Source: Streptomyces zagrosensis
Lineage (GTDB): Bacteria; Actinomycetota; Actinomycetes; Streptomycetales; Streptomycetaceae
Length of the DNA stretch: 64,000 nt
Reading direction: 5' to 3'
NCBI RefSeq assembly: GCF_014203645.1
Contig: NZ_JACHJL010000003.1
Span: forward strand, 124,001-188,000
Shown: piece by piece, positions 27,320-38,072 of the stretch
Layout: every line of letters begins with the position of its first letter
How positions within the stretch are numbered: position 1 is the first letter of the stretch
Position numbers and translations under genes: made by a program
Notes under the pieces: generated by a model
Seen by the model: only the letters and a program-made list of their open reading frames with translations
What the model was told of the DNA's origin: nothing
Database searches by the model: none

Positions 27320-27376
27320 GGGCCGCGCTGGGACGCGACAAGGGCCGCGCTGGGACGCGGCAAGGGCCGCGCTGGG
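27320..27376. repeat. 18-bp tandem repeat
   Basis: Three copies of AAGGGCCGCGCTGGGACG (last copy incomplete). They lie in the 600-bp intergenic region upstream of groEL2, which otherwise shows no supported gene. Confidence 0.8.
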
Positions 27377-27540
27377 GAGGGGCGGGGGATGTGCGGGCCC
27401 TGCGGGGGCGTCGAGAGGTTCCTGGCCGCCCGGTGGCTGCGTCTCGGCGTTTCCTCGCATTGCGAGTGCGTACGGCGATGTACCGGGAGATGCGGGTGAC
27501 GTAGAACTCCAGCGTCGGCAGCACCGCCGCCCCCTCCCGA

Positions 27541-27763
27541 CTCGCTGACGCTCCTGCGGAGCGGCCCCGCGCCCCCTCTGTTACCGCTTCTGTCACCGCT
27601 AGGGGAGCCCCCGCCCGACCACCGCCCCTCATCGATACACCTGCGGAGCGGCCCCGGTTTTGTGCGTCCCCGACCACCGCCCCTCATCGACGCTCCTGCG
27701 GAGCGGCCCCGGATTCGTGCGTCCCCGACCACCCCCCCCTCATCGACGCTCCTGCGGAGCGGC

Positions 27764-27764
<1 letters not shown>
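27541..27764. repeat. 55-56 bp direct repeats upstream of groEL2
   Basis: The unit CTCATCGACGCTCCTGCGGA-GCGGCCCCGG plus a GTGCGTCCCCGACCACC tail recurs with starts at 27628, 27683 and 27739. A partial copy lies near 27545. Each unit holds the small inverted repeat CTCCTGCGGAG. The last copy runs directly into the CIRCE elements. Confidence 0.8.
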
Positions 27765-29605
<1,841 letters not shown>

Positions 29606-29635
29606 TCCGCTCGCGGATCGGCTGTTCCTACGAAC

Positions 29636-29666
29636 GAGGGCGGCACCCCCAGTGGGTGCCGCCCTC
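29636..29666. terminator. Terminator of groEL2
   Basis: GAGGGCGGCACCC and GGGTGCCGCCCTC form a 13-bp stem with a 5-nt loop, 30 bp after the groEL2 stop. Confidence 0.88.
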
Positions 29667-29783
29667 GGGCGCGTTCTGGCACGTTGTGCCGCATGCTGCG
29701 TGGGGGTGCGTGGGCGCGGGGGTACGCGGGGTGCGCCGGTGCGTAACGAGGCATTTGCGCGGGGGCCGCGGGCCGGGTGCGTA

Positions 29784-30851
29784 TCAGGTGGTACGTGCGG
29801 CGCTGAGGGCCGCGCGGAGGTGGCCGTCAGCGGCGGTGAGTAGGCGATCGGCCGTTGGGGGGTCCACGTCCGTGAGCAGGGTGAGGATGGCGTTCTTCAC
29901 CTCGCCGTCCGTGGCTGCCAGGGCCACCTCGATCGCCTCCTGCGGAGCGCCGGTGGCCAGCGCGACGATGCGGCGCGAGCGGGCCCGCAGCTTGTCGTTC
30001 GATGCGCGCACGTCCACCATCAGGTTTCCGTAGGTCTTACCCAGCCGGATCATGGTGATCGTCGAGATCATGTTGAGTACGAGCTTTTGCGCCGTGCCCG
30101 CCTTCAGCCGGGTGGAGCCGGTGAGCAGTTCGGGACCGACGACGACCTCGATGCCGTGCTCGGCCGCCGCCGCCAGCGCCGAGCCCGCGTTGCACGACAG
30201 GCCCACGGTCAGCGCGCCGCGGGCGCGGGCGTGCTCGACGGCGCCGATGGCGTACGGCGTACGCCCCGATGCCGAGACGCCGACGACGCAGTCCCGGTCG
30301 GCCAGCTCCAGTGCACGCAAGTCATCGGCGGCCAACTCCTTACTGTCCTCGGCGCCCTCCACCGAGGTCACCATCGCGGCGGGGCCGCCCGCGATCAGGC
30401 CGATGACCTCCTCCGGTCGCGTGTTGAAGGTTGGCGGGCACTCGCTCGCGTCCAAGACGCCGAGGCGGCCCGCGGTGCCCGCGCCCGCGTAGATCAGGCG
30501 GCCTCCACCGGCCATGCGGGCGGCGATGGCGTCGATTGCCGCCGCCACGCGCGGAAGCTGACCGGCGATGGCGGTGGGAACGGTGGTGTCCTCGCCGTTC
30601 ATCAGTCGGGCGATGGCGAGCGTGTCGAGCTGATCGATCTCCGCGAGTTCGGGCCGGAACGCCTCGGTGGTGAGGATGTCGAGCTGGGCTCGAAGTTGCT
30701 CGGATGGGTGCCGGTGCTTGTGCTGTTGTTCCTGTTGTTCTCGTTGTTTCTGTTGCTCTGGTTGCTCTGGTTGCTCTGGTTGCTCTGGTTGTTGTGGCTG
30801 TTGTGGCTGTTGTGGCTGTTCGGGTTGTCCGTCGTCGGCGCTCGTGTTCAT
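29784..30851 (-). CDS. murQ: N-acetylmuramic acid 6-phosphate etherase
   Basis: A 355-residue SIS-domain lyase that splits MurNAc-6-phosphate into GlcNAc-6-phosphate and lactate for peptidoglycan recycling. Its product feeds NagA, encoded at 15978-17198. The signature runs from LDTLAIARLMNGED through YAGAGTAGRLGVLDASECPPTF, GVSASGRTPYAIGA and GPELLTGSTRLKAGTAQK to LGKTYGNLMVDVRASN. The first 45 residues are an unusual Gln/Glu/Pro-rich tract built from CAACAGCCA-like 9-bp repeats and are probably dispensable. The RpiR-type regulator gene lies 92 bp upstream on the same strand. Confidence 0.94.
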   Translation of the reverse strand: MNTSADDGQPEQPQQPQQPQQPEQPEQPEQPEQQKQREQQEQQHKHRHPSEQLRAQLDILTTEAFRPELAEIDQLDTLAIARLMNGEDTTVPTAIAGQLPRVAAAIDAIAARMAGGGRLIYAGAGTAGRLGVLDASECPPTFNTRPEEVIGLIAGGPAAMVTSVEGAEDSKELAADDLRALELADRDCVVGVSASGRTPYAIGAVEHARARGALTVGLSCNAGSALAAAAEHGIEVVVGPELLTGSTRLKAGTAQKLVLNMISTITMIRLGKTYGNLMVDVRASNDKLRARSRRIVALATGAPQEAIEVALAATDGEVKNAILTLLTDVDPPTADRLLTAADGHLRAALSAARTT

Positions 30852-30943
30852 GGCGGCGATCTCTCTTGGTGCGGGTGCGGGTGCGGGTCCAGGGGTGGCG
30901 GTTGCGGCGGTTGCGGGGGCGGGTGCCGTGGGTGGGCGACGGT

Positions 30944-31876
30944 TCAGCGGGCCGGGCGGGGGTTGTGGCGATGGGCCAGTGCCTCGTACGAAGCAGACAG
31001 CGCCGGGGCCGCCGTTTCGTAAGTGTGCTGCGCTACGCCGATGAACAGGCAGTCCACCACGAGGAGTTGGCTCGTACGGCTGGACATCGCCGCCGGTCGC
31101 AGCTCGCTCTCGCGGGCGGTGGACGTGGTCAGCACCAGATCCGCGTACTGCGTGACTTCGCCGTCCGGATGGCCGGTGATCGCCACCGTCGTCGCACCCC
31201 GGTCGAAGGCCGTACGCAGGGGCTCGATGACGTCGGTGGTGCGTCCGGAGTGGGTGATGGCGATGGCCACGTCTCCCGGTCGCAACTGCACAGCGTTGGT
31301 GACGGCGAGATGGGGGTCCGTGTGGGCGTGCGCGATGAGTCCGATGCGCAGCAACTTCTGGGCCAGGTCCTGGCCTACCAGGCTGGAGGCACCGACGCCG
31401 TACACATCGGTGCGTCGGGCGGCGACCAGCGCCGCCACGGCCGCATCGAGCTGACCGGTGTCCAAGGTGGCGGCGGTGTCCGCCAGGCACTGCTGTTCTT
31501 CCTGCGCCAGCTTGGCCACGACGTCGGCAATCGGGTCATCGACCGTGATGTCGGCGGTTACGGCGGGTGCGTGGCCGGCCGCCTGATGGGCGGCGAGCGC
31601 GGCGAGGGCCAGACGCAGATCGCGGTAGCCGGGGTAGCCGAGGAGGCGTGAGGCGCGCACCACGGTGGCCTCGCTGGTGCCGGTGCGCTCCGCGAGGCCC
31701 GTGACGGTGAGCGCGGCGCAGCCGGCGGGGTCGGCGGCGACCGTTTCGGCGACCCGTTGCATGGAGCGGGTCATGGACGGAGCCAGGGTGCGCACCTTGG
31801 CCATCAGGGCGGCCGGAGCCGGGGGCGTGGCAACGCCGGGGACACCGTAGAAAGTTTCCTTCAGCTTGCTGCTCAC
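30944..31876 (-). CDS. MurR/RpiR-family transcriptional regulator
   Basis: A 310-residue regulator with an N-terminal helix-turn-helix of the RpiR type (LTVTGLAERTGTSEATVVRASRLLGYPGYRDLRLAL) and a C-terminal SIS domain (VYGVGASSLVGQDLAQKLLRIG; ITHSGRTTDVIEPL) that should bind a phosphosugar. Start is GTG 31876. Position directly upstream of murQ suggests it controls MurNAc-6-phosphate catabolism. No operator is obvious in the short gap to murQ. Confidence 0.9.
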   Translation of the reverse strand: MSSKLKETFYGVPGVATPPAPAALMAKVRTLAPSMTRSMQRVAETVAADPAGCAALTVTGLAERTGTSEATVVRASRLLGYPGYRDLRLALAALAAHQAAGHAPAVTADITVDDPIADVVAKLAQEEQQCLADTAATLDTGQLDAAVAALVAARRTDVYGVGASSLVGQDLAQKLLRIGLIAHAHTDPHLAVTNAVQLRPGDVAIAITHSGRTTDVIEPLRTAFDRGATTVAITGHPDGEVTQYADLVLTTSTARESELRPAAMSSRTSQLLVVDCLFIGVAQHTYETAAPALSASYEALAHRHNPRPAR

Positions 31877-31938
31877 CCTGTGAAAGGTATTTTCAGCCGT
31901 GGCGGGCGTCAACCCTCGGTGAGCCTGACAATGGGGGT

Positions 31939-32382
31939 ATGGAGCTCGAAAAGACACTGCACATGGCGCGGGCACTGGTGCTCGCGGACCTGTCGGCGGG
32001 AGATGTGGCGCGCGCGGACGTGGTCTCGCTCGTGGAGGACGCGGTGGCGCACCGGCGGTGGTGGGTGGAGCAGTGGCCGCAGGGAGCGCAGTTCGTGACG
32101 GGCCTGGTGGCCCAGGACGTACAAGACGCACTGCTCGAACGGTACGGGCGGTGGCCGCTGTGTCCGGTGTGCGTGGGAGAGGGCGACCCGCACGCGCTGG
32201 AGGTGGAGCCCGAGTTGGGCGCCGACCCGCACTGGGTGTGCGCGAAGACCGCCGTTGCGGTGGCCCGGGTGGGGACGCTCGGCGCGGTCGGGGCGGCCGG
32301 TGGCGGCGGTGGAAGCAGCGGAAGCGGTGGCGGCGGTGGCGGCGGCCAGGGTCGCGGGCACGAGAGTGAGAGCGAGCACTGA
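31939..32382 (+). CDS. Small conserved protein with a CPxC motif
   Basis: A 147-residue protein, function not recognised. The first 105 residues look conserved and folded: MELEKTLHMARALVLADLS, RRWWVEQWPQG, LERYGRWPLCPVCVGEGDPHAL, DPHWVCAKTAVAVA. Three cysteines and nearby histidines suggest a zinc site. The rest is a Gly/Ser tail. Its TGA overlaps the next start (TGATG), so the two are translationally coupled. It is divergent from the RpiR regulator. Confidence 0.7.
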   Translation: MELEKTLHMARALVLADLSAGDVARADVVSLVEDAVAHRRWWVEQWPQGAQFVTGLVAQDVQDALLERYGRWPLCPVCVGEGDPHALEVEPELGADPHWVCAKTAVAVARVGTLGAVGAAGGGGGSSGSGGGGGGGQGRGHESESEH

Positions 32383-32711
32383 TGGCCGTGTATATCGACC
32401 CACCGGTCTGGCCTGGCCACGGGCGCATGTGGTCACACCTGGTGAGCGATGTCTCGTACGAGGAACTGCACGCCTTCGCCGAGCGCATCGAAGCCCCGCG
32501 TCGCAGCTTCGACCAGGACCATTACGACGTGCCCTCCGCCAGCTACGCGCTCGCGGTGGAACTCGGTGCGATCGAGGTGGGCAGCAAGGAACTCGTCCAG
32601 CGGCTCACGCAGGCGGGGCTGCGGCGGCCCCGGCAGACGGCGGGTGACTCGACGACGCAGAGCGACGACAGCTTGGGTGGCCCGGGATCGGCGGGCGGGG
32701 CCGCCCCGTAG
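32382..32711 (+). CDS. DUF4031-type protein
   Basis: A 109-residue protein starting MAVYIDPPVWPGHGRMWSHLVSD, with SYEELHAFAERIEAPRRSFDQDHYDVP and YALAVELGAIEV. This is the pattern of DUF4031, a small family widespread in actinobacteria and proteobacteria. The conserved Asp, Trp, His and HYD residues hint at a catalytic or metal site. It is coupled to the upstream CPxC protein by a one-base overlap. Function is unknown. Confidence 0.8.
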   Translation: MAVYIDPPVWPGHGRMWSHLVSDVSYEELHAFAERIEAPRRSFDQDHYDVPSASYALAVELGAIEVGSKELVQRLTQAGLRRPRQTAGDSTTQSDDSLGGPGSAGGAAP

Positions 32712-32802
32712 ATCACCCGTCAATCACCCGTGCGTCACCCCCGGGGCCGCGGGGGTGGGCCGGCGCCGGGGCCGGGCGCGCAGCGGGTGGTGAGTCAAAC
32801 AC

Positions 32803-32895
32803 GGCGATTCAGGCGACGGATCAGGCGACGGATCAGGCGGCGAATCGGGCGGCGAATCGGGCGGCGAACCGGGCGATGGATCAGTCGACGGATCA
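32803..32895. repeat. 12-bp tandem repeat at the end of an MFS gene
   Basis: Seven or eight degenerate copies of GATCAGGCGACG / AATCGGGCGGCG lie just past the stop of the minus-strand exporter. No gene is supported. Confidence 0.75.
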
Positions 32896-34260
32896 GGTGG
32901 TCGCGCAGGACTCCCGCGCTTCGGCCTGGGCTTGGGTCGGGACGCTGTCGTGCGGCGATGAGCCGGCCACCACGAGCGTGGTGGGCGCCGGGGCCGGAGT
33001 CTGCTGGTGGATGCGGGAGGCGATGGCCGTCATGCCGACCGCGAGCGCGGCCAGCGCGGCGGCGGTCCAGGCGACGGCCGGATAGCCCCAGCCCGCGCCG
33101 ATGACCAGGCCGCCCAGCCAGGGGCCGAGCGTGTTGCCGATGTTGAAAGCGGAGGTCGTGGTGGCCCCGGCGAGGTTCGGCGCGGCGCCCGCGACGTTGA
33201 ACATCCGGGCATTGAGCGCGGGCGCGGTGGTGAAGGCCGTGACGCCGAGGAGCAGGGCCAGGGTGACGACGGCGATGGGCTGGTGGGCGGTGAGCGCGAG
33301 GACCGTGAGCACGATGGTGGAGGCCGTGATGCCGGCGTAGATGGTGCCGAAGAGGTGCGCGTCCGCTATGCGTCCGCCGATGGCGGTGCCCACCAGGGCG
33401 CCGACGCCGAACAGGCCAAGGACGTAGGGCACCCAGCTCTCCTTCATGCCGGCCGTCTCGGTGAGTAGCGGCGCGAGGTAGGAGAAGAGCGCGAAGACGG
33501 CGGCGCCGTTCAGCGCCGTGGTGATGAGGGCCAGCCAGACCTGCCGGTCGCGGTAGATGAGCAGTTCCCTGCGCAGCGAGGGCCGGTCGGCGCCGGTGGC
33601 GGGCTTGGTACTCGGGACCAGTGCAATGACGCCGACGAGCCCGAGCACGGAGAGCCCGGCCACCGCCCAAAAGGCGGAGCGCCAGCCCGCGTGCTGGCCG
33701 AGGAAGGCCCCGGCGGGGACGCCCGCGATGTTGGCGACGCTCAGCCCGCCGACCATCACGGCCATCGCCCGCGCCCGCGCGGTAATGGGCACCAGCGAGA
33801 CGGCCACCGCGGCGCCCACCGCCCAGAACCCGGCGCAGGCGAGCGCGCTGATCACCCGGGAGACGAACAACACGTTGTACGAGGGGGCGACGGCGCCGGC
33901 TACCTGGCCGAGGCCGAAGATGGTGAGCAGGGCGATCAGGGTCGTACGGCGGGGCAGCCGCAGCGTCGCGGCGGCGAGCACCGGCGCACCGACGACCATG
34001 CCGACCGCGAATGCGGAGACCAGCAGTCCGGCCTTGGGAATGGAGACGCCCAGGTCACGGGCGAGCGGTTGGAGCAGCCCGGACAACATGAACTCGGAAG
34101 TACCAAGTGCAAATACGGACAAACCCAACACATAGACCGCAATCGGCATCCGCTGGGTGGTGGCGGGGGAGTCCGTGCTGGTGGGTGTGGGGGTGCGCGG
34201 AGAAGTGGGATGAGTGGGGGCGGGCATGACAGGCATGAACAGATCTATGGCACCTGACAT
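32893..34260 (-). CDS. MFS efflux transporter, Cmx/CmlA-like (DHA1)
   Basis: A 455-residue 12-helix exporter close to the actinomycete Cmx/CmrA chloramphenicol-efflux group. Motifs are LGTSEFMLSGLLQPLARDLGVS after helix 1, APVLAAATLRLPRRTTLIALL (motif A region), the helix-5 GGLSVANIAGVPAGAFLGQHAGWRSAFW antiporter motif and a second half with GLFGVGALVGTAIGGRIAD. The hydrophilic N-terminal 40 residues are unusual; a start nearer MPIAVYVLGLS is possible. The 30 residues after IHQQTP are probably a loose tail. The drug specificity is not certain. Confidence 0.87.
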   Translation of the reverse strand: MSGAIDLFMPVMPAPTHPTSPRTPTPTSTDSPATTQRMPIAVYVLGLSVFALGTSEFMLSGLLQPLARDLGVSIPKAGLLVSAFAVGMVVGAPVLAAATLRLPRRTTLIALLTIFGLGQVAGAVAPSYNVLFVSRVISALACAGFWAVGAAVAVSLVPITARARAMAVMVGGLSVANIAGVPAGAFLGQHAGWRSAFWAVAGLSVLGLVGVIALVPSTKPATGADRPSLRRELLIYRDRQVWLALITTALNGAAVFALFSYLAPLLTETAGMKESWVPYVLGLFGVGALVGTAIGGRIADAHLFGTIYAGITASTIVLTVLALTAHQPIAVVTLALLLGVTAFTTAPALNARMFNVAGAAPNLAGATTTSAFNIGNTLGPWLGGLVIGAGWGYPAVAWTAAALAALAVGMTAIASRIHQQTPAPAPTTLVVAGSSPHDSVPTQAQAEARESCATT

Positions 34261-34371
34261 TCCCGCTGTGCGGCAGCTACCTGGCGTTCTTCGCTTCGAC
34301 GTGCCGCCGCCCTGGATCTGTGACGCGCGGCCGACCGGGCGGCGGTGCTGCCGTGGAGCCGGCGGGGCGGG

Positions 34372-35223
34372 TTACGCGGAGAGGAGGTCGAGTTCGGTGG
34401 CGAGGTTGCGGCGGGCTAGGTGCTCCCAGCGGCCGTACCCGGTGGGGGTCTTGAACAGCCGCTCCAGCGCGAGGAGTTGACGCAGTACGTCGGCGCGCCC
34501 GGCGCGGAACGTGTCATCGGGGACGAAGGCGTACTCCTCGCGAATCGCCGCCGCGTAGGCCGCGTACTCCCGGGGCCCTGCGGCCAAGATGGCGAGATCC
34601 GCGTCGCATAGCGTCGCGCCGTTGTGGTCTCCCTCACCCGCATCGTGGCTGATGGTCAGCCGCACGAGCCGGGCCACCTCAGCGGTCTTGGCCTCCGATA
34701 CGCCGGCCTCCGACAGTGCGCGCTCGGCGAGCCGGGCGCTGCGCTCCTCGTTGGTGGAGCGGTTCGGGAGATAGACGGCGTCATGGAACCAGGCGGCGAG
34801 CCGTACCGCGGCGGGGTCATCGGCGTGATGGGCCAGTTCATCGACGCGATCGAGTACGTGGATGAGGTGGTCGATGGTGTGGTACCGCCGCTGCGGCTCG
34901 GCCCAGCGGGCGAGGAGGTTGCGGGCGTATGGAAGCGGGCTGGGGTGGCACGCGCCGTCGCGTGCGCTGTTGAGCAGGTGCGTCCAGTGCGAGAGGAGCG
35001 CGTCGGTTCCGCGATGCGCGGGCGCCGCCGGAGCGCGCGCGGCGGGAGAGTCAGGATCGCTGGGCTCGGTGAGGCCGGTTTGCTCCGTGGGATCGACAGG
35101 CCGGCTGGGCTCGGTGGGGTCAACGGGAGCGGTGGGGTCGGTGCGTCCGGCGCGTCCGATGGGGGACGTATCGGAGTGAGGCGGGCGCTCTGGGCCGGTC
35201 GGGTGGGATGGAGAGACGGGCAT
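34372..35223 (-). CDS. HD-domain phosphohydrolase-like protein
   Basis: A 283-residue protein. The first 75 residues are Pro/Thr/Asp repeats (DPTEPSRPVDPTEQTGLTEP). From HWTHLLNSAR on it matches a conserved actinobacterial HD family: ARWAEPQRRYHTIDHLIHVLD, then AAWFHDAVYLPNRSTNEERSA with the His-Asp pair and a later ISHDAGEGDHNGATLCDADLAIL. The H..HD..D set would bind a divalent metal. Substrate is unknown. It ends near the MFS gene and is divergent from cutC. Confidence 0.8.
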   Translation of the reverse strand: MPVSPSHPTGPERPPHSDTSPIGRAGRTDPTAPVDPTEPSRPVDPTEQTGLTEPSDPDSPAARAPAAPAHRGTDALLSHWTHLLNSARDGACHPSPLPYARNLLARWAEPQRRYHTIDHLIHVLDRVDELAHHADDPAAVRLAAWFHDAVYLPNRSTNEERSARLAERALSEAGVSEAKTAEVARLVRLTISHDAGEGDHNGATLCDADLAILAAGPREYAAYAAAIREEYAFVPDDTFRAGRADVLRQLLALERLFKTPTGYGRWEHLARRNLATELDLLSA

Positions 35224-35281
35224 AAGCCAATTGTGAGGTACACCTTCCGGTCCTGGCCGGGCGTATGGCAGGCTTCGCTAT

Positions 35282-36001
35282 ATGTCTAGACCAATTCTTG
35301 AGGTGATCGCCCTCGGCGTGGACGACGCGGTCGCGGCCGAGGCCGGAGGGGCTGACCGTCTCGAACTGGTCACCGACATGGCGGCCGATGGGCTGACTCC
35401 CACGCTTGCCGCATTCGGTGCAATCCGGGCCGCTGTCGGCATCCCGCTACGGGTGATGTTGCGGGCCGAGGACGGCTTCGCGGCAGGCGGGGCGACCGAG
35501 GTGGCCGCGCTCTGCGCGAGCGCGCGGGCGCTGCGGGCGGAAGGGGCGGAAGAGTTCGTCTTCGGCTTCCTCAACGACGCCGGCCAGCCGGACCTCGCGA
35601 CCGTACGCGCCCTGGCCGAGGCCATCGAGGGCGCGCCATGGACCTTTCACCGCGCCATCGACCGGGCCGCCGACCGCGACCTAGCCCGAAAGCGTCTGGC
35701 CGGGTTGCCCGGCCTCGACACGTACCTAACGGCGGGAGCCGCAGCGGGCGTGGACGCCGGGCTGCCGACCCTCCAGGGCGAGGCGGCGCGCGGTGCGACG
35801 GGCGAACCCGGGTACGCATCGCGCATCCTCGTCGGCGGCGGCCTGCGCCTCGACCACCTGCCCGCACTGCGCGCGGCGGGCATCGACGCCTTCCACATCG
35901 GCGGCGCGGCCCGCCCGCGAGGCTGGGCCGGGCCGGTGAACGCGGAGGCGGTCGCCGAGTGGCGGGTGGCGCTGGATGCGCCGGTGGGCGTCGCTGGCTG
36001 A
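35282..36001 (+). CDS. cutC: CutC family protein
   Basis: A 239-residue TIM-barrel protein starting RPILEVIALGVDDAVAAEAGGADRLELVTDM. It has the ADGLTPTLAAFGAIRAAVGIPLRVMLR and WTFHRAIDRAADR segments and a late RILVGGGLRLDHLPALRAAGIDAFHIGGAAR, all standard for CutC. The family was named for copper homeostasis in E. coli, though the role is disputed and a metal-dependent enzyme is likely. ATG 35282 lies 58 bp from the divergent HD gene. Confidence 0.9.
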   Translation: MSRPILEVIALGVDDAVAAEAGGADRLELVTDMAADGLTPTLAAFGAIRAAVGIPLRVMLRAEDGFAAGGATEVAALCASARALRAEGAEEFVFGFLNDAGQPDLATVRALAEAIEGAPWTFHRAIDRAADRDLARKRLAGLPGLDTYLTAGAAAGVDAGLPTLQGEAARGATGEPGYASRILVGGGLRLDHLPALRAAGIDAFHIGGAARPRGWAGPVNAEAVAEWRVALDAPVGVAG

Positions 36002-36112
36002 ATGACGCTGAGCGACCGCGCGCCGGGCCGCCGCGGCCGAAGCGGACCATTGCGGCGCCGCCTACACACGCCGGCCCGGCCGCGACCGGGCTGGGCCGAA
36101 GTCGCTTCGCTA

Positions 36113-36689
36113 TCAGCCGTACCAGTGCTCCATCAATTCGCACACGGCATGCAGCAGCACGGCCTTCCGAGGAGCGTCCGCATTGCTGCTGGATATGTGC
36201 TCGTGCAGGGCCTCAAGTCGGGCGAGAGCGTGCACATCGCCCTCCTGCATTTCATCGACCGACGACGGTGAGACGACGGCGAAATACGCACGCAAAAGCG
36301 CGCGAGTTGCTGCGTCGCTTTGCGTTTCGGCGGCCTCAGCTCGTCGCCGCCGAGCCATAGCCAGTCGGAGCTCCCCGATGTCACACGCGCGCACTCTTCG
36401 CGCCCTTCGGCGTTCCGGTAGCTCCCCACGGCCACGCACGAGCCGCTGAGCGAGAAGCGAGGAATGTGAGTCACGATGTTCTCGTGCAGTGTGACGGTGA
36501 CCGCGTCGGTAAGGTGAAGGCGCACCCGCACTCCCAAAGGGAAATGGGGTTGACTGCTGGGGTCAATGGGAGTGGCTGGGGGGGCATTCTGAGTGGTTCC
36601 AGCGAAGTAGCGGATCGATGCGCGGGCGGCCGGACCCGCAAGGCGCAGCCACGATGTGTGTGATCAGTGGATTCCGGCGCGTCGTCATC
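36113..36689 (-). pseudogene. Barstar-neighbour protein, frameshifted
   Basis: Three pieces of one protein in different minus frames. ATG 36689 overlaps the previous stop (TGATG) and reads MTTRRNPL. After a shift the frame gives WLRLAGPAARASIRYF, the same N-terminal motif as the intact barstar-like gene upstream (WLRLTGPDAHASIRDL). It continues through VRVRLHLTDAVTVTLHENIVTHIPRFSLSG to REECARV. A second shift near 36390 leads into DIGELRLAMARRRRAEAAETQ and the end ELMEHWYG. The span is one base more than a multiple of three. No family is recognised beyond the shared N-terminus. Confidence 0.6.
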
Positions 36690-37161
36690 ACAGGACTCGC
36701 TCGATCTCGGTGAGCCAGCGCTCACACGTTTGCCTGTTGCCCTGAATAGAATAGTTCGGGCGTAGAAATCTCGAAGAGAAGCTGAATGAGGAGATCGTCG
36801 AGTTCCTGCATCTCTCCTTCGCCCCTTACCCCGGATGCGATAAGACCAGTTCTAGGCGGAATTGCTCGCCTGTGCGTACGGTCACAGCGGCCCCGCCTGC
36901 GAAGGCGATGCGCGTGCCGACCAGCTCGGAGTGTTGATTGTAGGCGGGCGCCACTTTCCGGAACCTCCCCAATGCCGAGGGTATAGCGTCGAGTTCCAGC
37001 GCGGACCAGCTCTGAGGTGGGTAACACCATCCCGGAAGGTCTGGCCAGCTCCCTTCCTCGATTCTCAGGGTCCAGTCCGTACCCGAGGTGAGAACCACAG
37101 AGCCGCCGTCCGGGAGGATTAACTCCAGTGCCTCCCATGACGCTTCAGCCTTCCGGGGCAT
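36688..37161 (-). pseudogene. Immunity-like hypothetical, twice frameshifted
   Basis: From ATG 37161 a 111-residue frame (LELILPDGGSVVLTSGTDWTLRIEEGSW; VGTRIAFAGGAAVTVRTGEQF) stops at 36826. Protein-like sequence continues in the next frame (MQELDDLLIQLLFEISTPELFYSGQQANV) and then in the third (ERWLTEIERVL, stop 36688). The total span is a multiple of three, so two compensating indels explain it. I do not recognise the family. Its size and position behind a barstar-like gene suggest an immunity or antitoxin-type protein. The 111-residue open part may still be expressed. Confidence 0.55.
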
Positions 37162-37260
37162 AGCGGATTCCGACGAGCCTCATGGCGCTGAGGGTGCGCA
37201 GTCTCGTGACACGAGCGCTGGTTTCCCCGGCCTCCCGGCGAGCGTGTGGGGGGTCTCCCG

Positions 37261-37761
37261 TCATCGCATTCCCGTGATCGCGCTTCGCATACGCGCCATG
37301 CCTGACTCGCTGCACGCCAGGATCACCTGGAACCTCGCTACAGCACTGCCGTCAGGTCGCTCGGCATAGGCCCAGCGCTGCCCAGTCCGTGCCAAGATGT
37401 TGAGGATATCGGGCAGCGTTTCGGGTTCTTCGCACAGTATTTCTTGCGCTTCCTCGATGACGATCACGTAGTGATCCGCGGGCAGCCAGGTGAGGTCGCT
37501 TAGGCAGTCGTCAAACGCAGGGAGATTCCAACCGAAGTAGTCCGGCAGCTTGAACTCGTCCCAGAACTGCTGGAACAGTCCGTCCAGGTCTCTCATCTTG
37601 CGGCCGTTCAGCCAAGCGGTGAAGGTGAGGCCGGGTAGCGGAAGAAGGTCGCGGATCGATGCGTGGGCATCTGGGCCGGTGAGGCGGAGCCACGCTTCCG
37701 CACTCACCCGGGACGTGGTGGATGCGCCTGCTTGCCGTGCATCAGGGCGTTGTTTCATCAT
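37261..37761 (-). CDS. Barstar-family (barnase inhibitor) protein
   Basis: A 166-residue protein with the barstar core: LDGLFQQFWDEFKLPDYFGWNLPAFDDCLSDLTWLPADHYVIVIEEAQEIL. In barstar the FGxNWDAL-DCL helix plugs the ribonuclease active site; here the segment is FGWNLPAFDDCL. An N-terminal extension carries WLRLTGPDAHASIRDLLPLPGLTFTAW. Start taken as ATG 37761 (37758 also possible). No barnase-type ribonuclease is visible nearby, so it may be an orphan immunity gene. It heads a minus-strand group of decayed genes. Confidence 0.82.
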   Translation of the reverse strand: MMKQRPDARQAGASTTSRVSAEAWLRLTGPDAHASIRDLLPLPGLTFTAWLNGRKMRDLDGLFQQFWDEFKLPDYFGWNLPAFDDCLSDLTWLPADHYVIVIEEAQEILCEEPETLPDILNILARTGQRWAYAERPDGSAVARFQVILACSESGMARMRSAITGMR

Positions 37762-37952
37762 CCCACCCACACGTCAGAGCCTGTATCGCGTCATCGATCT
37801 CGACGCCTCGGTAACCGGTCCGATAAAAGATTTCCCGCTCGCCCAGGGCGGCAACCGTATATCTCAGGAGAGTGGGCCACAGGAGAGCCAGACGCCGCGG
37901 AAGCAGCGCGACGTGCTCGGTCGGTGGAGATGCCGACTGCTGCCCCGATCAT
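37742..37952 (-). pseudogene. Possible small ORF remnant upstream of the barstar gene
   Basis: ATG 37952 opens MIGAAVGIST. In the next frame the sequence continues EHVALLPRRLALLWPTLLRYTVAALGEREIFYRTGYRGVEIDDAIQALTCGW and stops at 37742, overlapping the barstar start. The span is one base over a multiple of three, consistent with a single insertion. The second part has normal protein character. No family recognised; the call is tentative. Confidence 0.35.
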
Positions 37953-38072
37953 CTGAGGCGAGTGTCAACGTAGCGTTTCCGCTTCCGCACGGTGCGGACC
38001 TTGGGGGCGTGCGAGGCCAACGCGCTCGCCGCACCGGTGAACCGTCGCGGGCGGCCGAGCGCGCCGTGAGGA

